Assembly (NCBI GenBank): GCA_016873375.1 | Contig: VGXJ01000136.1 | Location: forward strand, 1 to 5,404 | Direction: 5' to 3' | Length of the DNA stretch: 5,404 nucleotides | Source of the DNA: Phycisphaerae bacterium | Lineage (GTDB): Bacteria > Planctomycetota > Phycisphaerae > Phycisphaerales > SM1A02 | Shown here: positions 1 through 5,404 of the stretch, in pieces | Layout of the letters: each line of letters opens with the position of its first letter | Numbering within the stretch: the first letter of the stretch is position 1 | The notes under the pieces: generated by a model | Databases searched by the model: none | Told to the model about the DNA's origin: nothing | What the model saw: the letters and a program-made list of their open reading frames with translations, nothing else | Position numbers and translations under genes: made by a program

Positions 1-1456
1 CGTAGTAGTCGATGTTCGCGCCCGCAGGCTGCGCCGGCATCACCGCGCGCCACAGGTTGTTGCCGCTCCACTGCATCGGGATCTCGTTCCAGGGACCTTG
101 GTTTGAGCGGATCGCCAGCACGATGCCGCGATCGTGGAAGCCGCGGTCGCTCGTCATGTCATCGACGATGATCGCCCGCACGACATGGGTGGCGGGCTTG
201 GCGCCTGGGACCACGGACTCCATCTTGAGCACGCGCGGCGGGCGGTTGTCGGCCGGGCCGGCTGTGTTGATGTAGATCTGGTTCTGGAAGGCGCCGCTCT
301 CGCCCTGCGCCGTGACGATGTCGAAGTCGCCGTCGTTGTCGACGTCGGCCACCTTCACGTCAAGGCTCGAATCGGTCACGGCGGTGATCGCATTGGTGAC
401 GATGGTGAAGTTGGGCGTCGTCGGTCGGTTGTTGCGATAGATGCGCTCGCTTGCCGAACCCAGCGTGCCGATCACGATGTCGAAGTCGCCGTCCATGTCG
501 ATGTCGAAGAATCGGCTGTCGTTGTCGTCGGTCGTCGGGTTGCTCGTGAGTTGTGCGCTCACATTGGTCCAGCTGGTACCGAGGCCGTTCGCGTTGGCCA
601 GCAGGAGCTCGGTATTGCTGGGCCCTGCATTCACGCCGAGCAGGTCGAAGTCGCCGTCGCCATCGAAGTCGCCCGTGTCGTACGAGTAGCAGCTGTTGTC
701 GGTCGGCATCGTCTGGTTGACATAGGTGCCCGAACCGTTGTTGAGCCAGAGGCGGCTCGACTGCGTGCCGGTCGTTCGCGTGCCCACGTGCAGGTCGAGG
801 TCGAAGTCCTGGTCGACGTCGAGGAACAGGATGTCCATCTGCTCGCTCACGTTGCCGGCCGGCGTCAGCGCCGTGTTGTCGGTGAACTTGCCCGTGCCGT
901 CGTTGATGTAGAGCTTCGGCTTGCCCGTCGTGCCGAAGCGGTTCGTGCCGCTGTTGCAGAGGGCGATGTCAAGATCGCCGTCGTTGTCGATGTCGCCGAA
1001 CTGGCCGCGGCTCGAGCCAAGGTTGATGGCGGGCATCTGGCCCGCCGGCGCTGCGGTGAAGAACCCGTCGCCGTTGTTCAGGAGCAAGAGCGCCGGGCGC
1101 GCGTAGTCCTGCGCCAGGAGCATGTCCCAGTCACCGTCCCGGTCCACATCGCCGAACTCGACACCGCGGAAGCAGCCCGTGATGCCCGCCACGCGCGTGT
1201 CGGTCACGTCGCTGAAGCGGCCGCTGCCGTCGTTCAGGAAGAGGCGCGGCTTGAGCAACGCACCGAGCGACGAGTACCCCTGCCCGTTGGCCCACGCGAT
1301 GTCGAGGTCACCGTCGCGGTCCACATCGCAGAACGAAAGCTGGTTGGTGTACTCCGATTGGGTCGGGAAGCGCACCGCAGTATCTCGCACAAACTGCTGC
1401 GCGAAGGCGGCGTGTCCTGCGCTCAGCGCAACAATCATGGCAAGCTGTTGACGCAC
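1..1456 (-). CDS. Secreted FG-GAP/VCBS repeat beta-propeller protein, 3' end outside window
   Basis: The first 485 residues are visible; the frame is open to the window edge. I chose the GTG at 1454-1456 because AGGAG lies 5 nt upstream and the translation starts with a good Sec signal peptide: a basic MRQQ start, a hydrophobic stretch LAMIVALSAGHAA, and a probable signal peptidase I site after AFA (residue 19). Seven calcium-loop motifs of the form DxDxDGDxD begin at residues 44, 103, 155, 213, 263, 318 and 371, spaced 50-59 residues apart. The fourth is degenerate (DVDQDFDLD). Each is followed by a strand such as LFLNDGSGRF or LYINDGTGKF. Seven units fit one closed seven-bladed integrin-like propeller. 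A different region starts near residue 405 (NRPPRVLKMESVVPG) and looks like a beta-sandwich; it ends at ANIDYY where the window stops. Known for the family: extracellular calcium-binding, adhesion or scaffold proteins. No catalytic motif is visible, and the specific function is unknown. An anchor or dockerin could follow in the missing part. Confidence 0.9.
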   Translation of the reverse strand, partial: MRQQLAMIVALSAGHAAFAQQFVRDTAVRFPTQSEYTNQLSFCDVDRDGDLDIAWANGQGYSSLGALLKPRLFLNDGSGRFSDVTDTRVAGITGCFRGVEFGDVDRDGDWDMLLAQDYARPALLLLNNGDGFFTAAPAGQMPAINLGSSRGQFGDIDNDGDLDIALCNSGTNRFGTTGKPKLYINDGTGKFTDNTALTPAGNVSEQMDILFLDVDQDFDLDLHVGTRTTGTQSSRLWLNNGSGTYVNQTMPTDNSCYSYDTGDFDGDGDFDLLGVNAGPSNTELLLANANGLGTSWTNVSAQLTSNPTTDDNDSRFFDIDMDGDFDIVIGTLGSASERIYRNNRPTTPNFTIVTNAITAVTDSSLDVKVADVDNDGDFDIVTAQGESGAFQNQIYINTAGPADNRPPRVLKMESVVPGAKPATHVVRAIIVDDMTSDRGFHDRGIVLAIRSNQGPWNEIPMQWSGNNLWRAVMPAQPAGANIDYY

Positions 1457-1461
1457 GGGAT

Positions 1462-1466
1462 CTCCT
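1462..1466 (-). promoter_or_regulatory. Shine-Dalgarno sequence of the FG-GAP gene
   Basis: On the minus strand AGGAG sits 5 nt before the GTG start at 1456. It decides the start, because the next in-frame ATG (residue 7) would lose the basic n-region of the signal peptide. It is the only convincing Shine-Dalgarno sequence among the four genes of this window. Confidence 0.65.
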
Positions 1467-1467
1467 G

Positions 1468-1487
1468 GGTGCTCCGAACCTAGCACC
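1468..1487 (-). promoter_or_regulatory. Perfect 6-bp inverted repeat around a possible -10 box
   Basis: On the minus strand GGTGCT and AGCACC form a perfect 6-bp inverted repeat with an 8-bp spacer. The spacer and stem edge contain TAGGTT (1477-1482), a TANNNT-type -10 candidate. A weak -35 candidate, TCGACC (1499-1504, four of six matches to TTGACA), lies 16 bp upstream. If this is a promoter, transcription would begin near 1470 and give a short leader that contains the AGGAG. The repeat could then be an operator. If transcripts instead read through from the 283-residue gene, the repeat would form a small hairpin next to the ribosome binding site. No T-tract follows, so it is not a terminator. 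The matches are weak and function is inferred. Confidence 0.3.
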
Positions 1488-1537
1488 AACCACCTCAAGG
1501 TCGACTACCAGGGGGCCCTTTCCGTCGGAATCCTGCA

Positions 1538-2389
1538 TTATCGACGGCGACGCTTGATGGCGGCGGACACCGTCTGCGGGGCAGAAGGTGCGGCCGGAGC
1601 GCCGGCAGCCTTCGCCGATGCGGCCTGCGAGCGACTCATGAGCGCCTTGTGCAGGTTGCGGATGCGGTCGCGGGCCTGCTGGATCTGCTCAGTCTCAGCG
1701 CCCTGCAGGAACGCCGCGGCCATGGCATCGTTCTCGTTCAGGCCCTCGATCGAGACATTCACGCGCTCCTCCTCCTTGACGATGCGCATGCCGCGCACAC
1801 CGAGGTCCGAAAGGAGCAGGATGGCGCACTGGACCTTCGGGTCCTCCGCTGGCAGGCCTTCCATCACTCGGCCGACCAGGCCGCGCATGGCCGCCGAATA
1901 GAGATCCTCGTTCACGCCGCGGCTCTTCACCACTGCCTGCACGTGCTCCTCCATCAGCGCCTTCTCCTGAAGGCGGACCTGCACGATGGCCCCATTGAGG
2001 GAGAAGGTGCGGTTGCGCAGGTTGGCGACCGATGCGATGACGGCGCGGCCGGTGGCGATGTTGCCCTTGGTGTACGGATCGCTTGTGTCGCGCTCACGCT
2101 CCTCCTGCGAGAGCTGCCGGTCGACTTCCATGCGCTTGGCCTCGACATCGATGCGGAACTCGCGCACGCCCATCTCGTGCATGAGCCAGAGCGCTGCCTG
2201 GAAGAGCGGATTGTCGTGCTCGACCTTCTTCTCGAGCCCATCAGCGAGGAGCCCGCTGATGATCGCCCCGAAGTTGGGGGCGTCGTACATGCTCTTGATG
2301 ATGGTCGCCGCAAGGCTCATGAAGACCGGGCGCGGCTGCGGCTGGAGCTTGATGGACATGCCGTTCAGGACGATCTCGGTGGTGGCCAT
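1538..2389 (-). CDS. Conserved-looking hypothetical protein with an internal tandem duplication (283 aa)
   Basis: I do not recognise a family. The protein is soluble-looking: no signal peptide, no membrane segment, one cysteine, no obvious catalytic motif. It has two copies of one roughly 85-residue module, residues 5-89 and 128-212, which align at a constant offset of 123 with no gap. Both open with LNG (8-10 and 131-133), both have a KS pair (32-33 and 155-156), and both end in a matching block: PLFQAALWLMHEMGVR (61-76) against PKVQCAILLLSDLGVR (184-199), followed by an RI...E..R..V pattern. A charged Glu/Arg-rich linker (about 88-110) separates the copies. After an alpha-helical stretch rich in Gln, Arg and Glu (about 224-255) the C-terminus becomes Ala/Pro-rich and ends in KRRRR, which suggests a flexible basic tail. 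The ATG at 2389 lacks a Shine-Dalgarno sequence; CT-rich sequence precedes it. The gene ends 81 bp before the FG-GAP gene on the same strand, so the two could share a transcript. Function is unknown. Confidence 0.85.
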   Translation of the reverse strand: MATTEIVLNGMSIKLQPQPRPVFMSLAATIIKSMYDAPNFGAIISGLLADGLEKKVEHDNPLFQAALWLMHEMGVREFRIDVEAKRMEVDRQLSQEERERDTSDPYTKGNIATGRAVIASVANLRNRTFSLNGAIVQVRLQEKALMEEHVQAVVKSRGVNEDLYSAAMRGLVGRVMEGLPAEDPKVQCAILLLSDLGVRGMRIVKEEERVNVSIEGLNENDAMAAAFLQGAETEQIQQARDRIRNLHKALMSRSQAASAKAAGAPAAPSAPQTVSAAIKRRRR

Positions 2390-2461
2390 GGGAGGCGGAG
2401 GCTAGCCGATGGATGCTCGATGTCCATGGCAGGATCGATCGGACGGTCCCGGGTCCGTACG
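2390..2461. promoter_or_regulatory. Divergent intergenic region between the 283-aa gene and the fucosidase fusion
   Basis: These 72 bp must hold both divergent promoters if the fusion starts at 2462, and only 30 bp would remain if it starts at 2420. On the minus strand TAGCCT (2399-2404) lies 9 nt before the start of the 283-residue gene. On the plus strand TACGAT (2458-2463) runs into the start region of the fusion. Both fit a TANNNT -10 pattern, but neither has a good -35 box. A 5-bp inverted repeat, CGGAC (2440-2444) and GTCCG (2453-2457), directly precedes TACGAT, and GATCGATC occurs near 2433. All of these are short and may be chance. Confidence 0.3.
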
Positions 2462-5164
2462 ATGGTGGACATGCTGGCTGCGCTGCTGACCGTCGCCATG
2501 ATCGGACCGCCTGACGTGTCATGGTGCCGGGCCGGTTCGACTGGTGCCGACGGATGGACCTGGTTGACGCCCGAGGATCGACTGGTCGACGCCGACCTAT
2601 ATGCCCAGTGCGCGATGGTCACCCCCCAGCAGATCGAAGGGCGCAAGGCACGCAGTGGGCCACACGCCATGCGGACGATCTCGCTCTGGACGAACGCGTT
2701 GGCGACCGAGGCGTTGCGCGCTGGGAGCACCCCATGGCCCGATGGCGCTGCGATCATCAAGCTCAAGGACTCACCGAGCCTCTCCGTTACCGCTCACAAC
2801 GAAGCGAATGATCGCGGATCGCTGGGCCTGATGTGGCGCGAAGGCAATGCCTGGCGCTACGGCTGGCGTGCCGCGTTGAACGCTCCCATGATCGAACTGC
2901 CCAAGGAAAACGCCTGTAGCTCGTGTCATGAGCCGACTGCACCCCGTGCCACTCAAGGAGAAACCCCTGGATGGAACGAACCTACCAACGGCCTGTTCCT
3001 GCCGTGGGCTCGCGATGACGCTGGTCGCCTCGACACCACCGCCGTGCTCGCGCAGGTGCGGATGGCAACGAAGGTGCCCACCGCGGCTCCAGGACTTGGT
3101 CTCGACACGCTAGAGGAACCTTCGGGCGATGCTGCGCAGCCACAGGGCTCCCCGCCCACGCAGGATCGTGCGGGCGATGCAGGCCGCGGCGACGCCGGTT
3201 CGGACAGTCGATCCGGTGCTGACGCCGCCTGGTGGCACGAAGCACGACTTGGCATGTTCGTGCATTGGGGCCTCTACAGCGTGGCTGCCGGCCAGTGGGA
3301 AGGCAAGGACATCCCCGGATGGGGCGAGTGGCTCCTCAACAAGATCAAGGTGGACCCGGCGGTCTACGCCAGCACGCTCATGCCGCGCTTCGATCCCGTG
3401 AAGTTCAATGCCGATGCATGGGTGCGTGCGGCGAAGGATGCCGGCATGGGCTACATCGTGGTGACGACGAAGCATCATGACGGGTTCCTGCTCTGGGACA
3501 GCGCGACGACCGAGCTCGATCTTCTGGGCACGCCGTTCGGGAAGGCGGGGCGCGATCCGCTGAAGGAACTGGCCCAAGCATGCCAGCGGCATGGCATCAG
3601 GCTGGGCCTCTACTTCAGCCTGATGGACTGGAGCGATCGTGACTACCTACCGCGCCGCGAGTGGGATGCACGACCGACCGATGGAGCCTCGATGCAGCGG
3701 TTCGTCGACCGCATGCATGCCCAGGTGAAGGAATTGATCGATGGTCGCTTCGGTCCGGTGGCCATCCTCTGGGGCGATGGCGACTGGGAGCACTCCGCAA
3801 CGACCTGGCGTTCGGAGGAACTCATGGATGCGGTCCGCTCGGCGCAGCCGGGCATCCTCATCAACGATCGCTGGTCGCTGCCCGGTGATTACGCCACGCC
3901 GGAGAATCGCATCCCCGACGGCGACCTTCCGACGCGTCCGTGGGAAACCTGCATGACGATGAATGGCACCTGGGGCCATGTCGTGCACGACCACCGCTGG
4001 AAGCCCGAGGCGGAGCTCATCCGCAACCTCATCGACATCGTGAGCAAGGATGGCAACTACCTGCTCAATGTGGGGCCGATGGGCGATGGTTCGTTCGATG
4101 CGCCGACCTCGGAGCGGCTCGCTGCGCTCGGCACCTGGATGCGAACCAACGGCGAGGCGATCCGGGGATGCGGGCCAGTCGCATGCGAGGGACCCGCATG
4201 GGGTCGGCTCACGGCCAGCGCCGACGGGCGCCATGTGCACGCGATCGTCTTCGACATGCCGGCCGACCGCACCATCACGATCGATGGCATCGCGAATGCA
4301 CCTGCCCGCGCGCGCGTGCTCGGCGCACCGGGCATTGCGGTCACGACTCGATCCTCGGGACCATTGCTCTCGATCACGATCGGCGCTGGGGCGCTCGATC
4401 CCGCTGCGCCGGTGATCGCGCTCGAATGGGATGGCGAGCCAGCGATCGTGGGCACACCCCGGCTCATCGCCGGCGACGATCTCTTCCTGCACGAGACGGA
4501 GCTGGCCTTCTCGCTTCCGGCAGCCGGATCGATCCATGTGACGCTCGATGCCACGGCACCGACGCTGGACTCCCCCCGCTACACGGTGCCGATCAATCTG
4601 CAGCGCACCACGCAGGTGCGTGCGCAAACCTTCGTCGATGGCCGGCCATCGGGCAAGCCATTCGAGGCGGTCCTCCGCCGCGCGGAGTGGATCCCCGGCA
4701 GCGACGATGTGCCGTCCGAGCCGGGTGTGGAGTGGTCGCTCCTGCCCGGACGGTACCAGCGCGTTCCGAACGATGCGCCGTGGCGCGGTGCCGGCGTTGC
4801 GCACGGCACCGCGAGCGTGATCGGGCTGCCAGAAGCACGGCCAGCCGATGCCTTCGCGCTGCGCATCGATGGATTCATCTACTGCGACCATGCCGGCATT
4901 CATGCCTTCACCCTCGAAAGCGACGACGGCAGCACGCTCGAGATCGATGGGTACCAGGTGGTCAATCACGATGGGCTGCACGGCCCGACCCGCATGTCGG
5001 GCAAGGCTGCGCTCGATATCGGATGGCATCGCTTCACGATCCGGTACATCGAGGCGGATGGTGGCGAGACGCTCAAGCTCCTCTGGACGACGCCCAAGGA
5101 CGAGCGAGGCACGGCACCTCGGCCGATCGACGCCACGCTGCTTCGCCACGAACCTGTGCGCTGA
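2462..5164 (+). CDS. Exported fusion: cytochrome P460-like domain + GH29 alpha-L-fucosidase + PA14 domain
   Basis: A 900-residue multidomain protein. Residues 1-25 resemble a signal peptide (hydrophobic MLAALLTVAMIG). ATG at 2420 would add 14 residues including three arginines, and ATG at 2471 is a third candidate. The open frame continues upstream, but there it runs antisense to the 283-aa gene. Residues about 71-183 match cytochrome P460: ISLWTNALATEALRAG, PWPDGAAIIK, then a c-type haem motif CSSCH (152-156) and GLFLPWA. A Pro/Ala/Gly/Asp-rich linker covers about 197-255. GH29 begins at WWHEARLGMFVHWG (257-270) and has KHHDGF (337-342), the nucleophile signature ILWGDGDWE (Asp439, by homology), RPWETCMTMNGTWG (Glu495) and NYLLNVGPMGDG (532-543), so it looks catalytically intact. 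A C-terminal beta domain (about 555-660), a chitobiase-C-terminal-like domain (about 665-741) and a PA14 domain (about 756-900) follow; the latter suggests carbohydrate binding. Predicted role: release of alpha-L-fucose from glycans outside the cytoplasm. The haem domain's role is unknown. Confidence 0.9.
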   Translation: MVDMLAALLTVAMIGPPDVSWCRAGSTGADGWTWLTPEDRLVDADLYAQCAMVTPQQIEGRKARSGPHAMRTISLWTNALATEALRAGSTPWPDGAAIIKLKDSPSLSVTAHNEANDRGSLGLMWREGNAWRYGWRAALNAPMIELPKENACSSCHEPTAPRATQGETPGWNEPTNGLFLPWARDDAGRLDTTAVLAQVRMATKVPTAAPGLGLDTLEEPSGDAAQPQGSPPTQDRAGDAGRGDAGSDSRSGADAAWWHEARLGMFVHWGLYSVAAGQWEGKDIPGWGEWLLNKIKVDPAVYASTLMPRFDPVKFNADAWVRAAKDAGMGYIVVTTKHHDGFLLWDSATTELDLLGTPFGKAGRDPLKELAQACQRHGIRLGLYFSLMDWSDRDYLPRREWDARPTDGASMQRFVDRMHAQVKELIDGRFGPVAILWGDGDWEHSATTWRSEELMDAVRSAQPGILINDRWSLPGDYATPENRIPDGDLPTRPWETCMTMNGTWGHVVHDHRWKPEAELIRNLIDIVSKDGNYLLNVGPMGDGSFDAPTSERLAALGTWMRTNGEAIRGCGPVACEGPAWGRLTASADGRHVHAIVFDMPADRTITIDGIANAPARARVLGAPGIAVTTRSSGPLLSITIGAGALDPAAPVIALEWDGEPAIVGTPRLIAGDDLFLHETELAFSLPAAGSIHVTLDATAPTLDSPRYTVPINLQRTTQVRAQTFVDGRPSGKPFEAVLRRAEWIPGSDDVPSEPGVEWSLLPGRYQRVPNDAPWRGAGVAHGTASVIGLPEARPADAFALRIDGFIYCDHAGIHAFTLESDDGSTLEIDGYQVVNHDGLHGPTRMSGKAALDIGWHRFTIRYIEADGGETLKLLWTTPKDERGTAPRPIDATLLRHEPVR

Positions 5165-5182
5165 CGCATCGCCCTACCATCG

Positions 5183-5404
5183 ATGCCGATGACCAAGCCG
5201 GCGACCAATCCATGGCTCGTGCTTGCGGCCATGACCGGCAGCCTCGCGATGGTCTTTCTCGACGCGACCATCGTGGGCGTGTCGCTGCCGGCGATCCAGC
5301 GCGACCTGGGGCTCGGCGTGGCGGGCGGCGCATGGGTCGTCAACGCGTATCTCGTCGCGCTCGCTGGCGCGATGGCGATCGGTGGCCGCTTCGGTGACGT
5401 GATC
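5183..5404 (+). CDS. MFS transporter, DHA2 (EmrB/QacA-like) type, N-terminal 74 residues only
   Basis: The reading frame is open to the window end. The first helix (about 11-33) contains LDATIVGVSLPAIQRDLG, the hallmark of 14-TM DHA2 drug:proton antiporters. The second helix (about 48-68) contains WVVNAYLVALAGAMAIGG and runs into GGRFGD (67-72), the MFS motif A loop between helices 2 and 3. Known for the family: inner-membrane, proton-driven export of drugs or metabolites. Substrate cannot be read from this fragment. Two in-frame ATGs are possible, 5183 and 5189; neither has a Shine-Dalgarno sequence. TACCAT (5175-5180) lies 8 nt before the second ATG. The gene starts 18 bp after the stop codon of the fucosidase fusion on the same strand, so co-transcription is likely but a functional link is unproven. 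Confidence 0.88.
   Translation, partial: MPMTKPATNPWLVLAAMTGSLAMVFLDATIVGVSLPAIQRDLGLGVAGGAWVVNAYLVALAGAMAIGGRFGDVI

Noticed and set aside
134..1483. Long plus-strand frame of 449 residues with VDV and VAV repeats
   Set aside because: It is the mirror of the FG-GAP repeats on the minus strand. The calcium loops and signal peptide of the minus-strand reading make clear which strand codes.
1505..1530. AGGGGGCCCTTT as a terminator after the 283-aa gene
   Set aside because: The GGGCCC core is a palindrome without a loop and no T-run follows on the minus strand.
1649..2461. N-terminal extension of the fucosidase frame, which would give a 1171-residue protein
   Set aside because: It runs exactly antisense to the 283-aa gene, has a translation rich in His, Leu and Arg with no domain, and would put the signal peptide in the middle of the protein.
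2516..2527. VSWC near the N-terminus of the fusion as a lipoprotein lipobox
   Set aside because: Trp directly before Cys does not fit the lipobox, and the stretch before it contains PPD instead of a hydrophobic run.
3647..5149. Minus-strand frame of 500 residues inside the fucosidase gene
   Set aside because: Arg-rich antisense translation without domains, opposite a well-supported GH29/PA14 sequence; long antisense frames are expected at this GC content.
3940..5397. Plus-strand frame of 485 residues overlapping the fucosidase and MFS genes
   Set aside because: Arg/His/Ala-rich, in a different frame from the GH29, PA14 and MFS motifs, and it crosses a gene boundary; a shadow.

Overview
The window is GC-rich and gene-dense, with almost no non-coding DNA. 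It looks like chromosomal sequence from a heterotrophic bacterium of the Planctomycetota, perhaps Phycisphaerae. This placement is an inference from gene content: a secreted FG-GAP/VCBS repeat protein, a secreted multidomain glycosidase that carries a cytochrome P460-like domain and a PA14 domain, and mostly poor Shine-Dalgarno sequences. No rRNA or other phylogenetic marker is present, so the placement is tentative.

Layout. Two genes run leftward. Positions 1-1456 (minus) hold the first 485 residues of an exported seven-repeat FG-GAP beta-propeller protein whose 3' end lies outside the window. Positions 1538-2389 (minus) encode a 283-residue cytoplasmic protein of unknown function that turns out to be an internal tandem duplication. 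A 72-bp divergent intergenic region (2390-2461) separates these from two rightward genes. The first (about 2462-5164, plus) is a 900-residue apparently exported fusion: a P460-like domain with a CSSCH haem site, a disordered linker, a full GH29 alpha-L-fucosidase, a chitobiase-C-terminal-like domain and a PA14 domain. Only 18 bp later begins a DHA2-type MFS transporter (5183 to the window end, plus), of which 74 residues are visible.

How the genes may work together. The fucosidase fusion and the MFS gene are close enough to be co-transcribed. DHA2 transporters are normally drug or metabolite exporters, so a role in fucose metabolism does not follow. The FG-GAP protein and the fucosidase fusion both appear to be exported. 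The 283-residue protein shows no visible link to either.

The most notable item is the P460-GH29 fusion: a c-type haem redox or gas-binding type domain in the same reading frame as a fucosidase. Next is the gap-free internal duplication in the unknown protein. No RNA genes, CRISPR arrays, insertion sequences or convincing rho-independent terminators were seen.
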